A stretch of 64,000 nt of DNA from RPQJ01 sp963698735 (lineage in GTDB: Bacteria; Pseudomonadota; Gammaproteobacteria; Steroidobacterales; Steroidobacteraceae), in NCBI GenBank assembly GCA_963698735.1, contig CAVOSA010000020.1, forward strand, positions 62,001 through 126,000. Direction: 5' to 3'. Below are positions 36,137-44,683 of this stretch, one piece after another (the stretch's first letter is position 1; each line of letters starts with the position of its first letter). The notes beneath the pieces were generated by a model. That model had not been told where the DNA came from and made no database searches. It saw nothing but the letters and a program-made list of their open reading frames with translations. Made by a program: the position numbers and the translations under genes.

Positions 36137-37042
36137 ATGACCTACCAGACCCTGAACTACGCGGTCGCCGGCCGTGTGGCAACGATCACGCTCAATCGCC
36201 CGGAGCGGATGAACGCGATCAATCTCGCGATGCCGGGCGAGATCGCCGACGCCGTGGAGCGGGCCAACCGCGACGACGCCGTGCACGTGCTGGTGCTGAC
36301 CGGAGCGGGTGACGGATTCTGCTCCGGCTACGACCTCAAGGAATTCGCCGAGGCGGCGGGTGAGCAGCCGGGCTCGCAGCTTGGAGGCGCGAGGGGCGCA
36401 GACGATTCACGGCCCTGGGACCCGATGGCCGACTTCTTCGGCATGTACGAGTTCACACAGCAGTTCATGTCGCTGTGGCGCAGCTACAAGCCGACCATTG
36501 CGCGCGTGCACGGCCCGGCCGTAGCGGGCGGCAGCGACATCGCACTGTGCTGCGACCTGGTGATCATGGCGGAGGAAGCCGTGATCGGTTACCCACCGGC
36601 GCGGGTCTGGGGCTGCCCGACCACCGCGATGTGGGTGTACCGCCTCGGTGCCGAGCGCGCCAAGCGCATGCTGTTCACCGGTGACCTCGTGGACGGCCGC
36701 GAGGCCGCGCGCCTCGGCCTGGTGCTCGAGGCGGTACCGCGTGCGCGGCTAGACGCGCGCGTGGCACAGGTCGCGGAGCGCATTGCGGCGGTTCCGAAAA
36801 ATCAGCTCATGATGCAGAAGCTGATGATCAACCAGGCGTACGAAGCCATGGGGCTGGCCAATACGCAGCGCTTCGCCACCCTGTTCGACGGCATCACGCG
36901 ACACAGCCCGGAAGGCGTGTGGTTCAAGCGTCGCGCAGAGGAAGTCGGTTTCAAGCAGGCGGTGCGGGAGCGCGACGGCGGCGCGCCGATTGCGCCGGAT
37001 GCCAGCCGGCCTCTGGCAGGCTGGCGCAAGTCCGACGACTGA
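36137..37042 (+). CDS. Enoyl-CoA hydratase/isomerase (crotonase) family protein
   Basis: A 301-residue crotonase-fold protein. ATITLNRPERMNAINLAM, GDGFCSGYDLKEFAE (oxyanion-hole segment) and HGPAVAGGSDIALCCDLVIM are the core motifs. The segment after the second oxyanion Gly has GYPPARVWGCPTT, so the usual catalytic Glu pattern of hydratases is altered and the reaction may be isomerisation, dehydration or hydrolysis. ATG 36137 follows GGGGGAGAC. It sits between the PhyH-type dioxygenase and the CoA ligase in an apparent catabolic operon. Confidence 0.87.
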   Translation: MTYQTLNYAVAGRVATITLNRPERMNAINLAMPGEIADAVERANRDDAVHVLVLTGAGDGFCSGYDLKEFAEAAGEQPGSQLGGARGADDSRPWDPMADFFGMYEFTQQFMSLWRSYKPTIARVHGPAVAGGSDIALCCDLVIMAEEAVIGYPPARVWGCPTTAMWVYRLGAERAKRMLFTGDLVDGREAARLGLVLEAVPRARLDARVAQVAERIAAVPKNQLMMQKLMINQAYEAMGLANTQRFATLFDGITRHSPEGVWFKRRAEEVGFKQAVRERDGGAPIAPDASRPLAGWRKSDD

Positions 37043-37086
37043 ACGCGCGGCAAGACGAAACGAACGCGACGGGGGAACTGGAACCG

Positions 37087-38732
37087 ATGAACGAGACAAC
37101 GACAGCCTGATATTGCAGCACTCGGCAGTTCAACGTTGTGCGAGGCATTTCAGATCACCGCTGCGCAGCGACCGCAGCAGGTCGCGTTGCGCACGCTGGG
37201 AGGCGCCACCGAGATCACCTACGCCGAGTTCGTCGCGCAGGTGCGGGCGCTGGCGGAGGGGCTGCATTCTCTGGGCGTCGGCCGCGGCGACACAGTCGCG
37301 CTGATGCTCGCCAACCGACCGGAGTTCTCACTCGCGGACGCTGCCGTCATGCACCTCGGTGCCACGGCGTTCTCCGTCTACAACACTTCGAGTGCGGAGC
37401 AGACGAATCACCTGTTCCGCAATGCCGGCAACCGCATCGTCGTCACCGAGCGCCAGTTCCTGCCGCGGGTACTGGAGTCGCGCACGCCCGACATCGAGCA
37501 CATCGTCCTGGTGGATGGCGCCGACGACAGGCACGATCACGCTGCAGGATCTCGCGCGCCGGCGCGTGCCGGGCTTCGACTTCGACGCCGCCTGGCGCGC
37601 GGTGCAACCCGACGACGTCCTCACGCTGATCTATACCTCTGGAACCACCGGGCCGTCGAAGGCGGTGCAGCTGACTCACGGCAGCGTGCTTTTCCAGACC
37701 CGGGGCGTCGCCGCGATGCTCGGGATGCAGGCGGGCGGCCGCAGCATCTCCTACCTGCCGAGTGCGCACGTCGGCGACCGGTGCCTGACCCACTACGGGG
37801 CGTCGCTCTGCTTCGGCAACAGCGTCACGTCGATCCCCGACCACCGACAGGTCGGCCTCGCCCTGGTGGAGGTACGGCCGACGGTGTTCGGCGGAGTGCC
37901 GCGCGTCTGGGAGAAGCTCAAGGCCGGGCTCGAGGCGGCCGGCGTCACAGACCCGGCAAAGCTGCCCGAGCCGGCCAAGGCGGCAGTGCGCGCGAAAATC
38001 GGGCTCGACCAGACCGGCTGGCGGCTCACGGCGGCGGCGCCGGCTTCGGTCGAGGTGATGCGGTACTTCGCGGCGCTCGGCCTGGAGCTCAATGAGGGCT
38101 GGGGCATGTCGGAGTCGTCGTGCTTCGGCACCGTCAATCCGCCCGGCCACATCCGGCTGGGCACGGTCGGCAAACCGTTGCCTGGTGTCGAGATCATGAT
38201 CGCCGAGGACGGCGAGATGCTGGTGCGCGCGCCGCTGGTGATGAAGGGTTACCGCGGCGATCCGCAGAAGACCGCCGAAGCGATCGATGCTGACGGCTGG
38301 CTGCACACCGGTGACATCGCGCAGATCGACGGCGACGGCTACGTGCGCATCGTCGACCGCAAGAAGGAAATCATCATCAATTCAGCCGGCAAGAACATGT
38401 CGCCGGCCAACATCGAGCTGAAACTGCGCGCGTCGAGCCGGCTGATCGCGCATGCGGTGTGCATCGGCGACCGGCGGCCGTACAACGTCGCGCTGATTGC
38501 CCTCGACCGCGAGATGTGTGCCGGCCGTGCGCCGGACGAGCTCCGGTCGACCATCGCGACCGCGGTGGCCGCGGCCAACGCCGAGCTGTCACGCGTCGAG
38601 CAGGTCAAGCGCTTCGCAATCGTCGACGCGGACTGGCTGCCCGGCGGCGATGAGCTCACGCCCACCATGAAGCTGAAGCGCAAGCCGATCCTGCAGAAGT
38701 ACGCGGCGGAGATCGAGCAACTGTACGACTGA
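37087..38732 (+). CDS. AMP-dependent acyl-CoA synthetase (frameshifted)
   Basis: A long-chain-type acyl-CoA ligase read in two frames. The first part (CEAFQITAAQRPQQVALRTL ... ALMLANRPEF) is in one frame up to about 37528. The rest (LIYTSGTTGPSKAVQLTHGS, the ATP loop; LNEGWGMSES; LHTGDIAQIDGDGYVRIVDR; KLKRKPILQKYAAEI) is in the next frame. One extra base near 37529 (GACGAC-A-GGCACG) explains this. Near the start, ATG 37087 with a good GGGGGAAC site runs into TGA after seven codons; skipping one base there would join it to the ligase frame, otherwise only TTG 37136 is available. All catalytic motifs are otherwise intact, so consensus error is as likely as decay. Confidence 0.8.
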
Positions 38733-38745
38733 GGAGAACACGATC

Positions 38746-39141
38746 ATGCAGCTCGACCCGAAATCCGTCGCCAGGTTAGCGCGGGACTATACCGCCGCGT
38801 GGAATTCCAGGTCCCCCGACAACGTCGCATCGCACTTTGCGGAAAACGGCGAGATCGTCATCAACCGCGGTGAGCCGTGGCGGGGGCGGTCAAGGGTTGC
38901 CGAGATGGCAGCAGGCTTCTTCGCCGACGTTCCCGACCTTGCACTGAAGTGCGACGAGATCCGTTGCGCCGGTTCGCACGCCGTCTATGTCTGGACCTTC
39001 ACCGGCCACGCTGCGCAGACCGGCAACCCACTTGAGGTGCGCGGCTGGGAGGAATGGGATCTCGACGAACACCTGAAGGTCAGGTCATCGCGCGGCTGGT
39101 ACGACGCGGACGACTACGCCCTGCAGGTGGCCGGCGGGTGA
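38746..39141 (+). CDS. SnoaL-like/NTF2-fold protein
   Basis: A 131-residue cone-shaped NTF2-like protein. YTAAWNSRSPDNVASHFAEN, GEIVINRGEPWRGRSRVAEM and HAVYVWTFTGHAAQTGNPLE are typical of the SnoaL polyketide-cyclase-like family, members of which isomerise or hydrate small substrates. It lies 13 bp after the CoA ligase with a GGAGAA ribosome-binding site and is probably the last gene of the 35230-39141 unit. Confidence 0.85.
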   Translation: MQLDPKSVARLARDYTAAWNSRSPDNVASHFAENGEIVINRGEPWRGRSRVAEMAAGFFADVPDLALKCDEIRCAGSHAVYVWTFTGHAAQTGNPLEVRGWEEWDLDEHLKVRSSRGWYDADDYALQVAGG

Positions 39142-39181
39142 CAGCACAAACCGCAGGACGTTCATGGAGTGGGACGTTGAC

Positions 39182-39246
39182 GCCAGGGACGGACAATCCG
39201 ACTGCGAACGCGGTTCAGCGCGAGCAAGCCGAAGGCTGGGAAGGGG
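39182..39246 (+). repeat. Dispersed repeat B, copy 1
   Basis: The stretch begins GCCAGGGACGGA and ends with GGTTCAGCGCGAGCAAGCCG and AAGG-rich sequence. The same two blocks in the same order recur at 46642-46730, where the first block is part of a tRNA-Phe-like sequence. The surrounding 307 bp (39142-39448) hold no gene that I can support. Confidence 0.5.
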
Positions 39247-39333
39247 TTTCCCCTTGCCTGTCGACTCGGGGCCCGGCGCAGCCCGCTAGCGCAGGTCGTA
39301 CCAGACCCCGCGGCCACTGCCATGCTGGTTCAG

Positions 39334-39377
39334 TCGAGGATTGACCAGCCCGTGGTCAAACTGCAGTGCCTGTTCAC
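39334..39377. repeat. Dispersed repeat A (IS21-like terminal repeat), copy 1
   Basis: TCGAGGATTGACCAGC is followed by the inverted unit TGGTCAAACTGCAGTGCCTG TTCAC. The core unit GGCGTCGARGWTTGACCAG recurs in both orientations at 43209, 57699, 62541 and 63298. Multiple short repeats of this kind at the ends are typical of IS21-family transposons; no transposase is present here. Confidence 0.55.
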
Positions 39378-39448
39378 GCTCATAGCCTTCCGATAGGCGT
39401 GAAACTCCGCCGCGTCAGCTGCGGGTAATACCGGAGCTTGTGGTCTCT

Positions 39449-40810
39449 CTACCGATGCCACGGACCGAACAGCGGCTGCGCGACGCGCACTGGAACGACG
39501 TCGAGACGGATGTTGGCGAGCGTATAGGCGTCCGCGCTCGCGACGGGGTCGTACCAACCGAGCGTATCGGAGCGTCGGCTGAAGCGAAATTCAAAGCCGA
39601 GATCGCGCGGCGCGGGCGCATTCGGACCCGCGTCGAAGGCAAGTCCCCGCGACTCCGTCGCCCGGCCGTCGACGATGCGGATCATGCTTTCGAGCACCAC
39701 GCCTGCGGCGAGCACGTCGAGCGCGAACGGCGCGTCCTCGTAATACGGCTTGAAGTCTGCAGCCCGGGGGTCGATGAACTGGCCGTCGAGCTTGGCGCGG
39801 GCGGGAGTCAGCGTGTGCGTGCGGAGGTCGTAGCGATCGCCGTGGCCAAGGTAGGTGAGCTTCGCGTTCGACAGGTTGAACGCGCCGAGTTTCGTGTCCG
39901 TCGCGGCCTCGGCCAGGTCGACCAGTACCGCGCCACCCGGACCGAGCACCTCGACCTGATCGCCACGCAGGACTGCCGCGGAGTCTTCCTCGACCCCAAG
40001 CCCAAGCGTCATGCCGCGAGCATGCATCAGCGGCAACATGCGGCCGAGCCGGCCGCGGCGCAAAAAATGCTGATCAACGAACAAGTCGGACTGCGCGAAG
40101 TCGAGCCCGGCTCCAAAATCCTGTTCCGGTCGCAACGGCCCCTTCAGCAGCGTGACCACGCTGGCCGGATCGCGGAACATCGTGCGGCTCATGATGGCAG
40201 CGCCCGCCGACGTGCCGGCAACCACGCCGCCGCGCTGCTGCAGTTCCCGGATCGCGGTCAGCAGCGGCGACTCGACTCCACCCGGGCGCAGCGTGTCCAC
40301 GATGCGGGCCTGATCGCCGCCAGTGAAGAACACCCCGTTGGCCGCACGCACCTTGTCGATGAGCGCCGGGTCACGCACGGCCTGCCGCAGATCGACGCCT
40401 TTCAATTCCGGGGCGACGCGCAAGTGCTCCGCCACGGCGCCGTGCGCAGTCAGCGCGGCGATCGTGCCTCGAGCGGCCGCATCCGGATCCCCCGACGCCG
40501 TGGCGAGGACCACGAAGCGCGCACCCGGACCGCCGGCAAGGTCGATCAGCCGGGACCAGACTGCGGAATTGTCGTCGCGCAAGGCGCCACCTATGGCAAT
40601 CGCCGGACCGGTCGCGGCCTTGATCGCCGTGGAGGACGGTGAATCGGGCGGAGATTCGCGCGCCAGGGCGAACGGCATGCACGCTTGCGCGAACAGCAGT
40701 GCCCATAGGTATGCGCGCGAGCAAACCGGCGCGCAGGCACGCGGTGGATTGGAGCGGCCGGCGGCCGACGCAGACCCGTACCCTGGACCGGAAGAATCGT
40801 GCTGCATCAT
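39449..40810 (-). CDS. Cyanophycinase-like S51 peptidase, secreted
   Basis: About 453 residues. After an N-terminal region with a likely signal peptide (AYLWALLFAQACMPFALA) comes a cyanophycinase/peptidase E domain: AIAIGGALRDDNSAVWSRLI, GVFFTGGDQARIVDTL, VVAGTSAGAAIMSRTM with the nucleophilic Ser in GTSAGA, and LGVEEDSAAVLRGD. S51 enzymes cleave the beta-linked Asp-Arg dipeptide of cyanophycin; secreted members degrade external polymer. A C-terminal extension of about 150 residues is unusual. ATG 40810 (or 40807) is chosen from the open frame to 40999. Confidence 0.82.
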   Translation of the reverse strand: MMQHDSSGPGYGSASAAGRSNPPRACAPVCSRAYLWALLFAQACMPFALARESPPDSPSSTAIKAATGPAIAIGGALRDDNSAVWSRLIDLAGGPGARFVVLATASGDPDAAARGTIAALTAHGAVAEHLRVAPELKGVDLRQAVRDPALIDKVRAANGVFFTGGDQARIVDTLRPGGVESPLLTAIRELQQRGGVVAGTSAGAAIMSRTMFRDPASVVTLLKGPLRPEQDFGAGLDFAQSDLFVDQHFLRRGRLGRMLPLMHARGMTLGLGVEEDSAAVLRGDQVEVLGPGGAVLVDLAEAATDTKLGAFNLSNAKLTYLGHGDRYDLRTHTLTPARAKLDGQFIDPRAADFKPYYEDAPFALDVLAAGVVLESMIRIVDGRATESRGLAFDAGPNAPAPRDLGFEFRFSRRSDTLGWYDPVASADAYTLANIRLDVVPVRVAQPLFGPWHR

Positions 40811-40964
40811 TCGACTGCTTACCGTCAGCGTCCTGGTTGAGAGCGACGCCCAGCGCGTCCACTTCAAGTGCCGTAGGCGAATCTTCGCGCACGGAGCGAG
40901 CGGGTGCACCGGGAACTTATTGTTACCCTTCCTGGCAGAGGGGTGACAATTCATCCCGGTCACA

Positions 40965-41735
40965 TGGGTAACACTTCCAGGCTTTTGCGGGATACGCAAA
41001 GTGCCGCGGCAAGAGAGCGTGACAGGTCCGCTGTCGTGACCGCGGCAAGAGGCGACGGTTCAGCCGTAACAGAATACGTCCAGCTTGTTTCCATCCAGGT
41101 CCCGGAAGTAGGCAGCGTAGAAGCCGTCACCGCCCTCGGCGCGCAGGCCGGGGGCGCCTTCGTCGGTCCCACCAAGCGCCAGCGCCTTCTTGTAGACCCG
41201 ATCTACGGTTTCGCGAGAGTCGGCGGCGATGCCGGCCATCACCCCATTTCCAACCGTAGCCGGTCGGCCGTCGTAGGGCGTCATGATGCAGAGCATCGGT
41301 TTGTCCATGGCCGCCGCCCAGCCCGATCCGCGGGCGCCGAATTCCATCAGACGTGTCACGCCCATCTCGGCCAGCACGGTGTCGTAGAACGATCGGGCGC
41401 GGGGCAGGTCATTGGTTCCCAGGACGATGTAGCCAATCATAAAGTTCTCCGTGCGGAATGAATTGATTTATACAACACCACCACGCGGGGCGCACAGGCT
41501 ACGGCCCGCCCCGAGCGGGAACCACCGGCCGACGTCCACGCTTGTCACCTGATGCCGACGGGATTGACCTGCGCTACTGCCGGGGCGCGTTGAACATGCC
41601 GTTTCCCCAGCACCTCATGACTCCGCGACTCGTGTCGGACGAGCCGCACTACCAGACCGGCGTGAGCGACACGGCGACATGGGTGCCGCTCGGAACGCGG
41701 CTGCCATGACCGACGATCTGGCCGGCATCGCTGAT
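40965..41735. repeat. Duplicated segment, copy 1 (longer form)
   Basis: This segment, covering the VOC gene, the 208 bp upstream of it and the last codons of the HAF-repeat gene, is repeated at 57741-58335 with high identity. The second copy lacks 181 bp, from 41400 to 41580. The missing piece is bounded by direct CGGGGC repeats at 41400-41405 and 41581-41586 in this copy. Confidence 0.85.
41060..41440 (-). CDS. VOC (glyoxalase/bleomycin resistance) family protein
   Basis: A 126-residue single-module VOC protein. MIGYIVLGTNDLPRARSFYD is the first beta-alpha unit, and GFYAAYFRDLDGNKLDVFCY is the metal-site strand with the Glu replaced by Asp in the KLDVF position. Such proteins act as dimers in lyase or dioxygenase reactions or antibiotic binding; the role here is unknown. 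This is the intact member of a duplicated pair; the other lies at 57837. Confidence 0.85.
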   Translation of the reverse strand: MIGYIVLGTNDLPRARSFYDTVLAEMGVTRLMEFGARGSGWAAAMDKPMLCIMTPYDGRPATVGNGVMAGIAADSRETVDRVYKKALALGGTDEGAPGLRAEGGDGFYAAYFRDLDGNKLDVFCYG

Positions 41736-42974
41736 GCCCTGCACGACCACGAGCGTCAGGCCTGTACCCGGGTCGATAAGGGCGTTGAGGTCCTGCATTC
41801 CATTCGTCTCGTCCCAGACGAAGGCGTGGTTCTCGTTGCCGAACGGAGCGGAGCCCACGACGACGCCTGCATTGTTCACGTCGATCGGCTCGTGGTATCT
41901 GGCCGTGATCTCGCCGGGCACGCCGTCGCGATACAGGAACCCCGTCGGGCTGGTGCCGGTGCCGGGTATCCACATGCCAACGACGTCATCCGCGTCGTTC
42001 ATCCCGTACACGGTGAAATCCCGACCCGACGTGCCCGCGGCAAGGTCGACCAGCGTCGAACCCTGCAGCAGGTAGGCGTGCATCGAGCCGACGGCAATCA
42101 TCGAACGGCCCGCGACGTGTCCGGCGTCGTTCACCGCATTCGCGTCGCCGTAGTTGCCGCCGAGCGTGGCGATGGCGCTCACCTGCCCGGACCGGTAGAT
42201 GAACCCCCGTGCAGCGCCGTTCGCGTCGTAGGACTGGCCGACGATCGTGCCGCTGCTGTTGATGGCATACGCCTGTCCGTAAGGCCCGCCGAGCGTTGGC
42301 AACTCCTGCATCAGGCCGCTGCGGTAAAGAAACGCCCGGTCCGCCCCAGTGGCCGTCAATGAGTGCCCGACTACGTCGCCCGAGTCGTTGATGTCGGTCC
42401 CATAGCTCGTTGCGCCGCCCAGCGTGCCGAGGTCACGAATCGTACCGCCGCTGTAGAGGAAGGCGTGAGCGTGACCCGTAGCGGCTACATAAGAGAAGCC
42501 GGTCACCTCTCCTGCATTGTTGACCTTGCGCGGCTCGGTGTACCACCCGCCGAGGGAAGGGATTTCCGTCACCTGGTACGACTTCGCCGCGACCGGCGAC
42601 ATCGAGACGACGGCGTGCCTGGCGCTGTCCACGGCACCTTTGCTGTCGGTCACGGTCAGCTCGATCTGGAACCGACCGGGCTTCGTGTACGTATGCAACG
42701 CGGTGACGCCGGTGGCGGTCGCGCCGTCGCCGAAATTCCACTGATAGCTGGTGATGGTACCGTCCCGGTCACTCGAGCCGGCGCCGTCGACCGCAACCGC
42801 GAGCGACACCATGCCCTTCGCGGGCGTAGCGGTGAAGGCGGCTGTCGGGACGAGGTTGGCCGGCGGCCTGCCACCGCCGCCGCCGCCCCCTCCTCCTCCA
42901 CCTCCGCAGGCGACCAGGACGACGCTCGCCGTTGCGAGCATCGCGACACGACCGATCGAATTCGTGAATTTCAT
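41649..42974 (-). CDS. Lipoprotein with poly-Gly linker, PKD domain and HAF repeats
   Basis: A 441-residue extracytoplasmic protein. The signal ends in a lipobox (ATASVVLVAC), followed by twelve glycines. A PKD domain (about residues 40-125, YQWNFGDGATATGVTALHTY) comes next. The rest consists of repeated units of about 45-50 residues carrying INDSGDVVGHS- and DLGTLGG-type motifs, the HAF extracellular repeat. The repeats probably form a beta-propeller-like surface structure. ATG 42974 fits the signal peptide; the frame opens at 43109. The last 28 codons are duplicated at 58260-58335. Confidence 0.85.
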   Translation of the reverse strand: MKFTNSIGRVAMLATASVVLVACGGGGGGGGGGGGRPPANLVPTAAFTATPAKGMVSLAVAVDGAGSSDRDGTITSYQWNFGDGATATGVTALHTYTKPGRFQIELTVTDSKGAVDSARHAVVSMSPVAAKSYQVTEIPSLGGWYTEPRKVNNAGEVTGFSYVAATGHAHAFLYSGGTIRDLGTLGGATSYGTDINDSGDVVGHSLTATGADRAFLYRSGLMQELPTLGGPYGQAYAINSSGTIVGQSYDANGAARGFIYRSGQVSAIATLGGNYGDANAVNDAGHVAGRSMIAVGSMHAYLLQGSTLVDLAAGTSGRDFTVYGMNDADDVVGMWIPGTGTSPTGFLYRDGVPGEITARYHEPIDVNNAGVVVGSAPFGNENHAFVWDETNGMQDLNALIDPGTGLTLVVVQGISDAGQIVGHGSRVPSGTHVAVSLTPVW

Positions 42975-43208
42975 TTGCGGCCCTCCGTGCCCTGGCCCGG
43001 GGCGCGCGGAGGTTCGCTGGCCGCCATCGGCAACGGACGCCCGGCGCAATTGCCCGGCCCTGTCGCCTTTCACGAGAGTATGTTGCCGCAGTCGTCCGAC
43101 CCTGGACATCCGGACTTGTGGCAGTCCACGACCGAACCACGGATCTCATCCGCCAACAACTCGTCCGTGGGACATACCCGGAACCCGATCCAGATCCCCC
43201 ATGCCCGC

Positions 43209-43299
43209 GTTGACCGGCATCGAGGATTGACCAGCGGCCCTGGTCAGTCTTCGACGCCTGTCAGCCAGGATCCTGGTCAAGGTTCAGCGCCTGCTCACA
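43209..43299. repeat. Dispersed repeat A, copy 2 (two orientations)
   Basis: GTTGACCGGCATCGAGGATT GACCAGC (forward unit) is followed by TGGTCAGTCTTCGACGCC and TGGTCAAGGTTCAGCGCC (two inverted units), ending TGCTCACA. One left-type and two right-type units therefore lie within 91 bp with no transposase between them, like an element that lost its interior. It lies next to the MFS gene stop. Confidence 0.6.
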
Positions 43300-43310
43300 C
43301 CCGCACCCGC

Positions 43311-44573
43311 TCACGGGACGCTCTTGGCGGCTGCCTCCGCCCCATCCGACGCATGACCCAGCAGTTCACCGCTGGAACTCGTGCCCGGGGGCGTGCCGAC
43401 GAAAGGCGTCTTCTGCTGCTCCGGAACGGGCGCGCGCCGACCCATGCGGAAAGTGGCGTAGGCGGCGAGCATCAGGTGCATGACGGCTAACAGCGGAAGG
43501 AAAGCGTCGTTGCCGATCGCCTGCATGATTGCAGCAACGAGGATCGGTGCAATGAAGGCGCCGGCTCCGTTGACGAGTATCAGGGTGCTGCTCGCGCCAA
43601 GCCGCGAATCGGCCGGCACGTGATCGTTCACGTGCGCGGAGCTCAGCGAATACAGCGTCAGGCTCATGCCACCGTACGCCGCCACCATGGCGAAGAAACC
43701 GGCCCGCGAGATCTCTTCCAGCCCCCAGGCGCCGCTTGCAGCGAGGGCTGCCAGCAGGCAGACGGTGATCACGACCTTGCGCCGGTCCATCCGGTCGGAC
43801 AGGCGTCCGACCGGCAATTGGGTCAGGCAGCCCGCGAGAATCGCGACGGCCATGAACAGTGAAACCTCGAACGTCGTGAACCCGTTGCCGTCAGCGTAGA
43901 TGGCACCCAGCGAGAACAGGCAGCCCGAGACGGCGCCAGACATCGCCACGCCGACCACCCCGAGCGGCGAGCTTCGGAACAGGTCACGCAAGCGCACGCG
44001 CGCCGGCACCGACACGCTGAACTCGGGCGCCGAACTCGTCGTCAGTGCCATCGGTATCATCGCGACCGATATCAGTATCGATACCAGGATGAACAGTACG
44101 GTGCTGCGCGGATCGGCAAGGTTGAGCAGCAGCTGGCCGAGGCCGAGGCCTGCATAGCAGACCAGCATGTACAGCGACAACAGCAGGCCGCGATGCTCGT
44201 TGTCCACGCGGTCGTTCAGCCAGCTTTCGGCCACGATGTAGATGCCGGCAAAACAGAATCCGAACACGATGCGAACCAGCATCCAGGGCAACGGAGCGAC
44301 AAAGACACCCTGCAGCAGGATCAGGACCGAAGCGAGCGAGGTAAACGCGGCGAAGACGCGGATGTGGCCGACCGACCGGACCAGGGCGGGCGTCATCAAC
44401 GACCCGGCCATGTACCCAAGGTAGTACGCCGCCAGCATGACGCCCGCGAGCAGGATGGGGAATCCCTCGAGGCTTGCTCGCAGGCCGACCAGCGTTCCCT
44501 GCAGGCCGGCGCCAAGCATCAGCAGCGCCATGCCGAGCAGCAGGGTCCAGGTCGCGGCCAGTGCAGTACGCAT
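43311..44573 (-). CDS. MFS transporter, YcaD-type
   Basis: A 420-residue twelve-helix transporter. LRASLEGFPILLAGVMLAAY and YYLGYMAGSLMTPALVRSVG, then RIVFGFCFAGIYIVAESWLN, are the N-terminal signature of the YcaD/UMF-like group. QLPVGRLSDRMDRRKVVITV is the loop motif between TM8 and TM9. A proline-rich cytoplasmic tail of about 35 residues closes the protein. Substrate unknown. ATG 44573 is directly at the frame start. Confidence 0.85.
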   Translation of the reverse strand: MRTALAATWTLLLGMALLMLGAGLQGTLVGLRASLEGFPILLAGVMLAAYYLGYMAGSLMTPALVRSVGHIRVFAAFTSLASVLILLQGVFVAPLPWMLVRIVFGFCFAGIYIVAESWLNDRVDNEHRGLLLSLYMLVCYAGLGLGQLLLNLADPRSTVLFILVSILISVAMIPMALTTSSAPEFSVSVPARVRLRDLFRSSPLGVVGVAMSGAVSGCLFSLGAIYADGNGFTTFEVSLFMAVAILAGCLTQLPVGRLSDRMDRRKVVITVCLLAALAASGAWGLEEISRAGFFAMVAAYGGMSLTLYSLSSAHVNDHVPADSRLGASSTLILVNGAGAFIAPILVAAIMQAIGNDAFLPLLAVMHLMLAAYATFRMGRRAPVPEQQKTPFVGTPPGTSSSGELLGHASDGAEAAAKSVP

Positions 44574-44635
44574 GCGTGGTATTCGGCGGGAGCGGCGTCG
44601 GTACTGTCAAGTCGGGCGGTATTGAGGTCTTGCCC

Positions 44636-44664
44636 GCTGTGCTCCGCAATTACCCGATCACGCC
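44636..44664. repeat. 29-bp dispersed repeat C, copy 1
   Basis: The 29 bp starting GCTGTGCTCCGCAATTACCC and ending GATCACGCC recur at 55286-55314 with three mismatches. Both copies lie in intergenic DNA close to a gene end. No hairpin is obvious. Confidence 0.6.
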
Positions 44665-44683
44665 GACTCGATCCTGCGCGGTG

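Noticed and set aside
42870..42910. Poly-Gly tract of the HAF lipoprotein as a phase-variable repeat
   Set aside because: The codons are mixed and irregular, not a simple tandem DNA repeat prone to slippage.
40965..43300. Integron cassette array, suggested by the repeated VOC gene and GTTAAC motifs
   Set aside because: No integrase gene, no paired core sites flanking single genes, and the duplicated unit includes part of a neighbouring gene.
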